The translations under genes and the position numbers were made by a program. The notes below the pieces were generated by a model, which had not been told where the DNA came from, did no database searches, and saw nothing but the letters and a program-made list of their open reading frames with translations. A stretch of DNA of 64,000 nt, from assembly GCF_024294785.1 (NCBI RefSeq), contig NZ_JANCLT010000001.1, forward strand, positions 62,001 through 126,000. Reading direction: 5' to 3'. Below, piece after piece: positions 1 to 7,700 of the stretch (position 1 is its first letter; every line of letters begins with the position of its first letter). The DNA comes from Ectobacillus ponti. GTDB taxonomy: Bacteria; Bacillota; Bacilli; Bacillales; Bacillaceae_G.

Positions 1-698
1 TCATTTGTGGATGTTTCTCCGTCCACGGTGATTTGGTTGAACGTTACATCCGTAATCTTGGACAAGGCCGCCTGCAGCACTGCGCTGTCAATGTTCGCAT
101 CTGTTGTCACGAACCCAAGCATTGTCGCCATGTTCGGATGGATCATGCCGGAGCCCTTTGCCGCTCCCGCAATTGTTACTGTCTGGCCGTTGATTGTAGT
201 TTGGTAGCATGCACGCTTCGTGACAAGATCTGTTGTCAGAATCGCTTCGTAGAAGGACTCTCCGTCCTCCTTATCCGGCTCAAGCTGCACGATGCCGGCC
301 CGTACAGCGGACATTGGCAGCAGCTGGCCGATCACGCCTGTAGAAGCCACCGCCACCATGCTTTCTTCAATTCCGAACTGCTCAGCTGTCAGGCGGCGCA
401 TTTCGTAAGCGTCCTGTTCTCCCTTTTCCCCCGTGCAGGCATTGGCATTGCCGCTGTTGACCACAATTGCCTGCAGCTTGTGATACGCGGAAATGCTGTC
501 CTTTGTCACCACAATTGGAGCCGCCTGCACCTGATTCAGCGTATACACAGCAGCGCAGCTTGCCGGCACTTCACACAGAATGGCTCCCAAATCCTTGCGC
601 TTTTTGCGGATGCCCGCGTGAATTCCTGTTGCCGTGAAGCCCTTCGGCGTTACAATACTGCCGCTTGCCACGTTTACGCATAATGCTGTATCAATCAT
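1..698 (-). CDS. argJ: Glutamate N-acetyltransferase / amino-acid acetyltransferase ArgJ (3' end missing)
   Basis: Bifunctional enzyme of the cyclic arginine pathway. It moves the acetyl group from N-acetylornithine to glutamate and, in bifunctional forms, also acetylates glutamate from acetyl-CoA. About 232 N-terminal residues are present, beginning MIDTALCVNVASGSIVTPKGF; they include the NSGNANACTG region and the AAKGSGMIHPNMAT stretch that precedes the self-cleavage site. The Thr nucleophile lies at the ATMLGF junction, so both chains are started but the beta chain is cut off by the window edge. The ATG at 696-698 follows an AGGAGG on the minus strand 10 bases upstream, and argC stops only 17 bases before it, so argC and argJ form one operon. 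Confidence 0.95.
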   Translation of the reverse strand, partial: MIDTALCVNVASGSIVTPKGFTATGIHAGIRKKRKDLGAILCEVPASCAAVYTLNQVQAAPIVVTKDSISAYHKLQAIVVNSGNANACTGEKGEQDAYEMRRLTAEQFGIEESMVAVASTGVIGQLLPMSAVRAGIVQLEPDKEDGESFYEAILTTDLVTKRACYQTTINGQTVTIAGAAKGSGMIHPNMATMLGFVTTDANIDSAVLQAALSKITDVTFNQITVDGETSTN

Positions 699-715
699 TG
701 TTTTATATCCTCCTC

Positions 716-1750
716 TTATGGGTACAAAGGCACAAACTGCAAGCCTGTCTGCTCATCCAGACCGAGGCGCACGTTCGCATTCTGCACAGCCTGGCCGGCT
801 GCACCCTTCATCAAATTATCAATAACAGAAACAACGGTCAGCCGTCCCGTGCGCTCATCATAGCCCGCGCCAATATCACAGAAATTGGAGCCGCATACTT
901 CCTTTGGACTTGGATACGTGCCCTCCCGCACCCGGACGAAGGCTGCATCGTCATACGACTGTTTGTATAGTTCCGTGATTTTCCGGGCAGCCGCCTCATC
1001 CTTTGCCTGTGCATACATCGTGACCATAATGCCGCGGGTAATGGGGATGAGATGCGTGCTGAAGGTAATGGGCTTTGCAGCTGTATTCCACTCAAGCAGC
1101 ATCTGTTCAATTTCCGGAACATGCTGATGCTCATGCACCTTATAGATTTTCAGATTGTCATGAATTTCAGGAAAATGGGTCATGGCATTTGGAGATTTTC
1201 CGGCGCCTGATACACCTGATTTTGCATCAACAATCAATGTCCGTTCATCAATGATGCCCTCCCGCATCAGCGGCGCCGCCGCCAGCAAAGTGGCTGTTGC
1301 ATAGCAGCCCGGGTTGGCAATCAAATCGGCCCGCCCCACTTCTTCCCGCTTCCACTCTGTCAGCCCGTACACTGCCTGCTGCAGCTGGTCTGCTGCCGGA
1401 GCCGGACGCTTATACCATTTCTCGTAGACTTCCGGCTCCTTCATACGGAAATCCCCGGATAAATCAACTACCTTCAGGCCGCGCCGGCGCAGCTGCGGGG
1501 TGAGCTCCCTAGATACGCCGGGCGGTGTAGCCAAGAATACAAGTTCGCTTGTTTCCGAGATTGCATCTATGTTAATTTCCTGCAAGGAAGCATGCATGAA
1601 GGATTGCAGATGCGGATATTGCGCGCAAATTGCCTCACCGGTCTGCGAGAATGAGTGAATAGAAGAAACCTTCAGAACCGGGTGATGCATTAAAAGCCGA
1701 AGCAGCTCTATACCGCCATACCCTGTCGCTCCGATAATCGCCGTTTTCAT
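716..1750 (-). CDS. argC: N-acetyl-gamma-glutamyl-phosphate reductase ArgC
   Basis: Reduces N-acetylglutamyl-5-phosphate to the semialdehyde with NADPH, the third step of arginine synthesis in the cytosol. The 344 residues have the family's usual length. The N-terminus holds the dinucleotide-binding GATGYGG (residues 7-13), and NPGCY places the catalytic cysteine at residue 149. The ATG is preceded by GGAGGG. It is the first gene of an arginine operon whose second gene is argJ, and a sigma-A promoter lies about 40-65 bases upstream. The next gene upstream on the other strand is divergent. Confidence 0.97.
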   Translation of the reverse strand: MKTAIIGATGYGGIELLRLLMHHPVLKVSSIHSFSQTGEAICAQYPHLQSFMHASLQEINIDAISETSELVFLATPPGVSRELTPQLRRRGLKVVDLSGDFRMKEPEVYEKWYKRPAPAADQLQQAVYGLTEWKREEVGRADLIANPGCYATATLLAAAPLMREGIIDERTLIVDAKSGVSGAGKSPNAMTHFPEIHDNLKIYKVHEHQHVPEIEQMLLEWNTAAKPITFSTHLIPITRGIMVTMYAQAKDEAAARKITELYKQSYDDAAFVRVREGTYPSPKEVCGSNFCDIGAGYDERTGRLTVVSVIDNLMKGAAGQAVQNANVRLGLDEQTGLQFVPLYP

Positions 1751-1786
1751 ATGTTCCCTCCGCTCTGTTTATCAAATGTAGTTCCC

Positions 1787-1815
1787 ATTATATTATTGTA
1801 TATTTATGACGTCAA
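1787..1815 (-). promoter_or_regulatory. Sigma-A promoter of argCJ
   Basis: On the minus strand, TTGACG (1810-1815) and TATAAT (1787-1792) are separated by exactly 17 bases. The flanks are AT-rich (AATATTTAATTGAC upstream), which could hold an ArgR/AhrC box, but no clear consensus copy is visible. ArgR control is expected from Bacillus biology and is inference here. Confidence 0.8.
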
Positions 1816-1929
1816 TTAAATATTTATAAGTTTTTTCTTTTTTTTCAGATAATGGCTGCTTCTCCTTCCTTGCAAGCTGTTCCAAAAAGAAAAATAATAG
1901 AGGGGATGAGAAAAAGAGGAGCGGATCTA

Positions 1930-2112
1930 ATGCATGCCGTATTTATAAAGAAAATGATTGTACATTGTCTGCAGCAATATCACTGTGACACTATATCTCC
2001 CGGGGATTGCGATGAATTGGCCTTGCAGATTCAAGAGCTTCATGCAAAGGAGCCTGCTGCAGATCTGCATGAAATGGTAGAGGACTTTGTATACGAATAT
2101 CTTACAAAATAA
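1930..2112 (+). CDS. yqzH: YqzH-like small protein
   Basis: A 60-residue cytoplasmic protein of unknown function. The pattern KKMIVHCLQQYHCD, then a short acidic linker, ending DFVYEYLTK, resembles B. subtilis YqzH, which sits in the same chromosomal neighbourhood. No transmembrane segment or enzyme motif is seen. The ATG at 1930 was chosen over an upstream ATG in the same frame because AGAGGAGCGG lies at the right distance before it and the family begins near the KKMI motif. The gene is divergent from argC. Confidence 0.7.
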   Translation: MHAVFIKKMIVHCLQQYHCDTISPGDCDELALQIQELHAKEPAADLHEMVEDFVYEYLTK

Positions 2113-2185
2113 AGCATGGTTCCCGTTCTCGGCTGCCGCCGCCGCACATACTAGTATAGAACCCATTCCAAAGGAGGCTCTATGT

Positions 2186-2596
2186 ATGAAGGTCATCCGC
2201 TCCAGCCCGCGTTTGAGCTCTGCGCTGCTTACGGTTTTATTGGCTTTATGCACGTACAGCGCGGCGCAGCATATTCAGAAGGGGACAAGCAGCCTGTCTG
2301 TCTGGACCGGCATCGGCATCGCCTATGGGCTGCTGCTCTTCCTGTATGTATATATGCACAGCATGAAAATCGTGATCCGGGAAAACATGCTGTTCTATCA
2401 AACATTATTTGAGCGGCATGAGCTGCCGCTCTCAGAGCTATGTGTAGTCGAGTTTCAATACATGCATCAAAATGTAGAGACCCTGTTTCCCTTTCTGCAC
2501 CTGGCCTCTGCCGGAAAGCGCATTGAAATTCCCGGCATGATGTTTGAACGGGACCTCCGCGACCTCTATGAATGGCTGCAAAAAAACCGCCCGTAG
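2186..2596 (+). CDS. Two-helix membrane protein, function unknown
   Basis: 136 residues. Two hydrophobic helices, about residues 11-28 (ALLTVLLALCTYSAA) and 38-57 (VWTGIGIAYGLLLFLYVYM), are followed by an 80-residue cytoplasmic tail (KIVIRENMLFYQTLFERHELPLSEL, then EIPGMMFERDLRDLYEWL). That arrangement is reminiscent of small bacterial PH-like membrane proteins, but this is only a resemblance. The ATG at 2186 follows AAGGAGGC (2171-2178). A second ATG four bases earlier is out of frame. The stop codon sits inside a terminator hairpin shared with the convergent regulator gene. Confidence 0.75.
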   Translation: MKVIRSSPRLSSALLTVLLALCTYSAAQHIQKGTSSLSVWTGIGIAYGLLLFLYVYMHSMKIVIRENMLFYQTLFERHELPLSELCVVEFQYMHQNVETLFPFLHLASAGKRIEIPGMMFERDLRDLYEWLQKNRP

Positions 2597-2606
2597 CTAC
2601 GGGCGG
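2587..2606. terminator. Bidirectional hairpin shared by two convergent genes
   Basis: CCGCCCGTAG / CTACGGGCGG is a perfect 10-bp inverted repeat with no loop bases beyond the self-complementary centre. It has AAAAAA on its left flank and a T-rich right flank. The stop codons of the plus-strand membrane protein (2594-2596) and the minus-strand regulator (2597-2599) are adjacent inside it. Confidence 0.8.
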
Positions 2607-3778
2607 TCTTCCTCTTCAAGTGAATGCAGGACAACAGCAAGGTGCAGCACTGCGGCATCCTCAAAGGTGCGCGGGTCGAATCCGGTCAGGTCCCGAATTT
2701 TATTTAACCGGTATTGCACCGTGTTTTTATGGATATGGAGCTCCTGCGCCACCTCAGTGATGGAGTGGTTATGCTTGAACAGCAGCCGAAGTGTTTCCAA
2801 TGCCTGCTGCGGATCCGGCAGACGGTCAAGCTGCAGGATGCTCCGCACATACTCCTTGCGGCTGGCCGGCTGCAGATCGTAAATCAGCCGCTCCAGCCGC
2901 AAATCATGATAAAACGTGGCCGGGCTGCCGGTGCGCTTCTTCGAGAAATAAACAGCCTTCTCGCCTTCCCAATACGACTGCTTGACACCTGCAACCCCTT
3001 GTCCGCATTGACCGACACCTGCTGCCACGGCACTGCCCAGCTCATTCTCCAGCCATTCCTTCAAGGATAAGATGGAGCCGGAAATATAATCCTTGCGTTC
3101 CCATTCCGTCATGTCCGGAACCGCAAACAGAACCACATATCGCGAACCCCCGATCGGCACGATTACATCGCTTTCCGCATTCGGGAGCAGCTCCTTCACC
3201 CTTTTTACAATGCTGCTTTTGGAATGTTGCTTTTGCAGCCCGCCGGGTTCTGCCAAAAATACGCTCCCATTATGGATCACCTCAAAAATTCCAGCCGCGC
3301 GCGGAAGTGATACATCAATGCCGAGCAGCAGCCCCCGTGAAGCGCACAGCTGCTCATCCTCCTGCTCCTGCAGCAGCCAATCCTGCACAAAGGACTCACG
3401 GGCTGTATACTCCAGCTCGCGCTGCCTCTCCGTATACACTTCCTTCACCAGCATTTCCACCACACGCTTCACGACTTCGCCAATTTTCCCGACTTCAGCT
3501 TCGGCGCCGGTAATTCCAATCACCCCGACAATCCGCTTATACAGAAACAACGGATATGTGATGCCTGTAAGCGCCCCGCGGTACTGTCCATCATGCTCAA
3601 TGACAACCTTCCGCTTGGTCCGCAGCACCTCGAGCGCACCTTCATGCAAATCACCGATACGGCTCTGATCCACGCTGGCAATGATGATGCCTTCCTCGTT
3701 GGCAAAAATCAAGTTGTAGTTTGCGATATGATACATATCCTCCACAATCCTTTGCGCATGATGCGAGCTCAGCAGCAT
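2597..3778 (-). CDS. CdaR/PucR-type transcriptional regulator
   Basis: 393 residues. The N-terminal third (residues 1-130) matches the sugar-diacid-recognition domain pattern (ANEEGIIIASVDQSRIGDLHEGA, then GITYPLFLYKRIVGVIGITG). The middle is a degenerate GGDEF-like region, and the C-terminus carries the PucR-type helix-turn-helix (HNHSITEVAQELHIHKNTVQYRLNKI). Relatives such as CdaR activate glycerate and sugar-diacid uptake and metabolism genes. No such genes are adjacent, so the ligand and targets are unknown. It is monocistronic and flanked by strong hairpins on both sides. Confidence 0.85.
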   Translation of the reverse strand: MLLSSHHAQRIVEDMYHIANYNLIFANEEGIIIASVDQSRIGDLHEGALEVLRTKRKVVIEHDGQYRGALTGITYPLFLYKRIVGVIGITGAEAEVGKIGEVVKRVVEMLVKEVYTERQRELEYTARESFVQDWLLQEQEDEQLCASRGLLLGIDVSLPRAAGIFEVIHNGSVFLAEPGGLQKQHSKSSIVKRVKELLPNAESDVIVPIGGSRYVVLFAVPDMTEWERKDYISGSILSLKEWLENELGSAVAAGVGQCGQGVAGVKQSYWEGEKAVYFSKKRTGSPATFYHDLRLERLIYDLQPASRKEYVRSILQLDRLPDPQQALETLRLLFKHNHSITEVAQELHIHKNTVQYRLNKIRDLTGFDPRTFEDAAVLHLAVVLHSLEEEDRP

Positions 3779-3809
3779 CTGATGTCCCCCTCTCGTGTTT
3801 TTTCTCAGT

Positions 3810-3857
3810 GTAGCACAAACAGCCTCTTTCCGGTCTGAAAAGAGGCTGTTTGTGCTA
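3810..3857. terminator. Long inverted repeat between the yqjQ-like gene and the regulator
   Basis: GTAGCACAAACAGCCTCTTT and its near-perfect complement (20-bp arms, about 8-base loop) enclose the stop codon of the SDR gene at 3855-3857. A T-run follows on the plus strand, whereas on the minus strand, where the gene is transcribed, the tail is A-rich. Termination of the SDR transcript is still likely from the strength of the hairpin. Confidence 0.65.
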
Positions 3858-4643
3858 CTTTTTATTCAGCGCCTTCCCGGCCACGCCTTCAAAGAGACGG
3901 GGAAAAAGCGAAAAGATGACCGGCCCAAGGCCCATCCAGCGCGGCAGATGCAGCTCGCGCTTATTGGTTCCGATTGCCCGCAGAATCCGGGCCGCCACAG
4001 CATCCGCCCGCAGCATAAAGCCCTTCACGTTCTGCACATAGGTTCCGGATTCATCCGCGATGTCAAAGAAGCCCGTTTCAATTGGACCAGGGTTCACTGC
4101 CGTCACCCGGATTCCTGTCCCGTCCAGCTCCATGCGAAGGCTGTTCGTGAAGCCGAGCACAGCATGCTTTGTCGCGGAATAGGCGCTGGATTTCGGCGTG
4201 GCGATTTTTCCGGCCAAGGAGGCAATATTGATGATATGCCCTTTTCCGCGGCGTTTCATATGCGGCAGCACCGCCTGCGTGCAGGCCACCAGTCCGAACA
4301 CATTGACGGCAAACATGTTCTTGACGTCCTGCAGCGATGCTTCTTCAAACGTTTTGAAGATGCCAAAGCCGGCATTGTTGATTAAAACATCCACCGCTTC
4401 CACATCCTGAAGCAGCCGTCCGAATACCTGCCGCACCATCTCTTCATCGCTTACATCCAGCACATAATACCGGCTTGGCACACCGTAAGCCCTTTGAATG
4501 TTCTCCTGCAGCGCCTGCAGCTTTCCTTCGCTGCGCGCCATCAGAATGGGAACCGCTCCTTCTGCAGCCGCCTGCAGCGCGAGCTGTTCGCCGATTCCGC
4601 TGGAGGCGCCGGTAATCACGATTGTCTTTCCTTGCAGCTTCAT
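3855..4643 (-). CDS. yqjQ: Short-chain dehydrogenase, YqjQ family
   Basis: 262-residue NAD(P)-dependent oxidoreductase of the classical SDR fold. TGASSGIG (11-18) binds the cofactor, NNAG is at 89-92, and Ser142-Tyr155-Lys159 (ASLAG, YSATK) form the catalytic set. The hydrophobic C-terminus (LGPVIFSLFPRLFEGVAGKAL) could lie against the membrane, as in DltE-like SDRs. The substrate is unknown. The ATG at 4643 is preferred over an earlier in-frame start because AAGGTAGGTGA lies just before it and the protein then starts directly with the Rossmann strand. The preceding yqjP gene stops 8 bases upstream, so the two are co-transcribed. Confidence 0.88.
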   Translation of the reverse strand: MKLQGKTIVITGASSGIGEQLALQAAAEGAVPILMARSEGKLQALQENIQRAYGVPSRYYVLDVSDEEMVRQVFGRLLQDVEAVDVLINNAGFGIFKTFEEASLQDVKNMFAVNVFGLVACTQAVLPHMKRRGKGHIINIASLAGKIATPKSSAYSATKHAVLGFTNSLRMELDGTGIRVTAVNPGPIETGFFDIADESGTYVQNVKGFMLRADAVAARILRAIGTNKRELHLPRWMGLGPVIFSLFPRLFEGVAGKALNKK

Positions 4644-4651
4644 GCTGTCAC

Positions 4652-5602
4652 CTACCTTGTATGGTACACCCAATGCGGGCCTGACGTATCAATTGATACC
4701 TGTTGATTATATTGTAAAACATCCAGCTGTCCAACTGTTTCTGAAAGCGTCAGAGCCAGCTGCTTTTGATATAACGCCGGAAACAGCTCCCGGCATACCT
4801 CAAAGGCTGTCATCGGATGCTCCCGCAGCATATGCCACACCTTCTGCGCCCGTTGCTCCTGCTTGTGCAGCCGCTCCTGCACAAGCGGCCGCACTTCTGT
4901 TACATCAGGTCCGTGGCCCGCGAGCACCCGCAAAACCGGCATGTCCCCCAAGCGGCGCAGCGTATCATTATATTGCAGCAGCGGCTTGGCTCTTTCCGTT
5001 TCGCCGTGGCAGGGCGGCTCCAGCAACGGATTGGAGGAAATATGGCGCAGCAGCACATCCCCGCCGATGAAGAGGCCATCCTCCTCCCGGTACAGCGCGA
5101 TATGCGTGGAAGCATGCCCCGGCGTCTCCAGTACAGTAAAGCCCGGCAGCGCATCAATATGGTCTCCCTCACGGACGCTGTGCGTCAGCGAACGCCTGCA
5201 GGAATAGGCAAGTGTGCGCGTCAGCGAGGGCCCTTTCCGCATAAAGGCCTCAGGAATACCCATCTGTGCGCCAAGCTCTGCAAAGAATTGCTGATAGCTC
5301 TTCAGCAGTTCCGGGCTCTGGGTCACCCAAGGCTCGTTCCAAGGATGGCCAATGACGGGAATATCCCGGGGCAGGCGGTCCAACAGCCCGCAATGGTCCG
5401 CATGATGATGGGTAATGACCACATTTTCAATCTCTCTTGGATGATGGCCGATTCTCCCCATTTGCTGCACAAGCGCATTCCAGGCATCATCTGTGTTCGT
5501 TCCTGTATCAATCAGCGTCAGCGTTTCTCCTTTCACAAGAAACACGTTGACGGTTTCCACCGGAAATGGCACCGGTATTTCCATCCGAAATATTTGTGTC
5601 AC
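4652..5602 (-). CDS. yqjP: Metallo-beta-lactamase-fold hydrolase, YqjP family
   Basis: 316 residues. The HHHADHCG motif near residue 64 and the later H/D ligands (GHASTH, GGDVLL, AGHGPDV) define a di-metal hydrolase of the glyoxalase II/MBL type. The C-terminal 80 residues (VRPLVQERLHKQEQRAQKVWHML onward) form the winged-helix-like tail seen in LACTB2-type proteins, whose substrates are thioesters or nucleic acids. The substrate here is unknown. The start is a GTG at 5600-5602 with AAGGAGGG upstream. It is the first gene of a two-gene operon with yqjQ and divergent from proI. Confidence 0.85.
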   Translation of the reverse strand: MTQIFRMEIPVPFPVETVNVFLVKGETLTLIDTGTNTDDAWNALVQQMGRIGHHPREIENVVITHHHADHCGLLDRLPRDIPVIGHPWNEPWVTQSPELLKSYQQFFAELGAQMGIPEAFMRKGPSLTRTLAYSCRRSLTHSVREGDHIDALPGFTVLETPGHASTHIALYREEDGLFIGGDVLLRHISSNPLLEPPCHGETERAKPLLQYNDTLRRLGDMPVLRVLAGHGPDVTEVRPLVQERLHKQEQRAQKVWHMLREHPMTAFEVCRELFPALYQKQLALTLSETVGQLDVLQYNQQVSIDTSGPHWVYHTR

Positions 5603-5659
5603 CTGCGTTCCCTCCTTGTTTACAGTATAGCCGAAAAAATGAATACTCCTTCAGTTTAC

Positions 5660-5674
5660 CTTTTTCTGAAAATA
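5660..5674. promoter_or_regulatory. Candidate CodY box between yqjP and proI
   Basis: On the minus strand TATTTTCAGAAAAAG matches 12 of 15 positions of the CodY consensus AATTTTCWGAAAATT. It lies in the divergent promoter region, about 60 bases before yqjP and 105 before proI. CodY control of nitrogen metabolism genes such as proI is plausible, but a single match in AT-rich DNA is weak. Confidence 0.4.
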
Positions 5675-5706
5675 TTGTCATTATTTCCGAAGGAAATTAA
5701 TAATTT

Positions 5707-5735
5707 CGGACAGACAAAGCATTTCGTGGTAAAGT
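5707..5735 (+). promoter_or_regulatory. Candidate promoter of proI
   Basis: CGGACA (5707-5712), a 17-base spacer ending in TGG, and TAAAGT (5730-5735). The TG one base before the -10 gives an extended -10 element. The proI start codon is 45 bases further on. Confidence 0.55.
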
Positions 5736-5779
5736 GATAGAAATATAAGCTTCACTCAATACCCGTAAGGAGGAATTCG

Positions 5780-6616
5780 ATGACAATTCATAAAATCGCC
5801 TTCCTTGGTGCCGGTTCCATCGCCGAAGCGGTGATTGCCGGCCTGACGAAGGCAAAAGCAGTGGACGGGCGCCGGATTATGGTCAGCAACCGCTCTGACA
5901 GCGGGCGTCTTGCCTACTTGGCACAGGAATACGGGGTGCAGGGCACCCATGACAAAGAGGAGCTGCTGCGCGGCGCGGACATTGTGATGCTCGCCATGAA
6001 GCCCAAGGATGCCGCTGAGGCGCTTTTATCTCTAAAAGATTTGATTGGGGAAGACCAGCTGCTCATTTCCTTAATGGCCGGCGTCTCCACCTCGTCTATG
6101 GACCAGCTGCTGGAAAAGCAGATTCCAATCATCCGCGCCATGCCCAACACATCAGCCGCCATCCTCCGCTCCGCAACAGCCATCTGTCCATCGGCTCATG
6201 CCACAGAGCGCCATGTGGAGATGGCCAAATACCTGTTTGCTGCAGTCGGGGTTGTATCCGTTGTGACAGAAGAGCAGATGCATGCGGTTACCGCTTTGTC
6301 CGGAAGCGGTCCGGCGTATATCTATTTCGTCGTAGAGGCGATGGAGCAGGCCGCACGTGAAATCGGTCTCACAGAGGATATTTCCAAGCCGCTGATTTTA
6401 CAAACGATGATCGGGGCGGCGGAAATGCTGAAGCTGACACCGAAGCACCCGTCTGTCCTGCGCAAGGAAATCACCTCGCCGGGCGGCACCACACAGGCCG
6501 GCATTGAAGTGCTGCAGAGCTTCGAGTTCCAGCAGGCGCTCGTGCAGTGCATTTCCCGCGCAGCCGAACGGTCCCGCGAACTGGGGGAAACGCTGGAGCA
6601 GCTGTTTAAGCAGTAA
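5780..6616 (+). CDS. proI: Pyrroline-5-carboxylate reductase
   Basis: Last step of proline synthesis: NAD(P)H reduction of 1-pyrroline-5-carboxylate. The 278 residues include the N-terminal GAGSIAEAVI nucleotide-binding turn (G10, G12) and the C-terminal dimerisation signature (ALSGSGPAYIYFVVEAM, later SPGGTTQAGIEVL). In B. subtilis the paralog at this location (YqjO/ProI) serves anabolic proline synthesis. The ATG follows AAGGAGG. It is monocistronic on the plus strand between yqjP and the convergent rnz. Confidence 0.96.
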   Translation: MTIHKIAFLGAGSIAEAVIAGLTKAKAVDGRRIMVSNRSDSGRLAYLAQEYGVQGTHDKEELLRGADIVMLAMKPKDAAEALLSLKDLIGEDQLLISLMAGVSTSSMDQLLEKQIPIIRAMPNTSAAILRSATAICPSAHATERHVEMAKYLFAAVGVVSVVTEEQMHAVTALSGSGPAYIYFVVEAMEQAAREIGLTEDISKPLILQTMIGAAEMLKLTPKHPSVLRKEITSPGGTTQAGIEVLQSFEFQQALVQCISRAAERSRELGETLEQLFKQ

Positions 6617-6660
6617 AAGGCTCCGTTTTGCAGATCCACTCACACATGCCGAAGCCTGCA

Positions 6661-6697
6661 AAAAAAGGAAGAGACTGAGCCAGTCCCTTCCTTTTTT
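6661..6697. terminator. Bidirectional terminator between proI and rnz
   Basis: AAAAAAGGAAG...CTTCCTTTTTT with an imperfect inner stem (AGACT/AGTC). It has A- and T-runs on both sides, so it can stop transcription arriving from either convergent gene. Confidence 0.85.
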
Positions 6698-6716
6698 CAT
6701 GCCTGCCCTGCTTGCC

Positions 6717-7640
6717 TCACCGCTCAATGGCAAATTTCTTGAAATCAAAGGCCATTTCCGTATTCGCAAATACCTCCCGCGCTTCCTGCAGCAGCCGTTC
6801 AAAATCCTCTCCCTGATAACGGGAGCTGATGTGTGTCAAAATGAGCCGTTTGGCGTCCGCAAGCTGCGCGGCCTGCGCCGCCTGCTTCGTCGTGGAATGA
6901 TAGTAATCGTGCGCCTGCTGCGCATCCTCCGCGGCAAACGTTGCTTCATGCACAAGCACATCGGCATTCTGTGCCAGGCGCACCCCTGCCTCACAATAGC
7001 GGGTATCTCCCAGAATCGTCACGATGCGCCCCTTTTGCGGCGGCCCGACAAACTCATGCCCATGCAGCACCGTACCGTCCTCAAGCGTGACCGTTTCGCC
7101 GTTTTTCAGCTTTTTGAACAGCGGACCGGGCCGGATCCCCCGCTCCTGCAGCTTTTCGACCAGCAGCGGTCCCGGAATATCCTTTTCCACGATCCGATAG
7201 CCGTATGATTCAATTCCATGCGCCAAGCGCGCCGCTTCCACACTGAACTGCCCATCTTCAAAGATACGTCCGTCACCCTCAATTTCCACCACATGCAGCG
7301 GGTACTTCACATGCGTGGTGCTCACCGCCAAGGATACCTCCACAAAAGCGCGGATTCCCTTCGGTCCGTATACAGTCAGAGGCGTGTCCCCTCCTTGAAA
7401 GGAGCGGCTTCCAAGCAGGCCGGGCAGACCAAAGATATGGTCGCCGTGCAGATGCGTAATAAAAATTTTCTCAATTCGGCGCGGCCGCAGTGATGTATGT
7501 AAAATTTGATGCTGCGTTGCTTCCCCGCAGTCAAACAGCCACACCGCCCCGCGCTCCTCAAGCAGCTGCAGCGCTGCTGCCGTCACGTTCCGCCCTTTGG
7601 ACGGCACGCCGGCTCCCGTTCCTAAAAACAATACCTCCAC
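6717..7640 (-). CDS. rnz: Ribonuclease Z (tRNA 3' processing endonuclease)
   Basis: Zinc-dependent endonuclease that trims the 3' trailer of tRNA precursors lacking an encoded CCA. With the GTG start at 7638-7640 the protein has 307 residues, the same as B. subtilis Rnz, and begins [24 protein letters not shown] (H63, H65, D67, H68) and downstream [20 protein letters not shown] supply the metal ligands. GGAGG is correctly spaced before this GTG, whereas the longer reading frame upstream has no ribosome site. It lies 60 bases after dinB on the same strand. Confidence 0.95.
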   Translation of the reverse strand: MEVLFLGTGAGVPSKGRNVTAAALQLLEERGAVWLFDCGEATQHQILHTSLRPRRIEKIFITHLHGDHIFGLPGLLGSRSFQGGDTPLTVYGPKGIRAFVEVSLAVSTTHVKYPLHVVEIEGDGRIFEDGQFSVEAARLAHGIESYGYRIVEKDIPGPLLVEKLQERGIRPGPLFKKLKNGETVTLEDGTVLHGHEFVGPPQKGRIVTILGDTRYCEAGVRLAQNADVLVHEATFAAEDAQQAHDYYHSTTKQAAQAAQLADAKRLILTHISSRYQGEDFERLLQEAREVFANTEMAFDFKKFAIER

Positions 7641-7700
7641 TTGACTTCCTCCTGATTCAATCTCTGCTTCTATCTTACGAAATGGAGCAGCGATAGGCAA

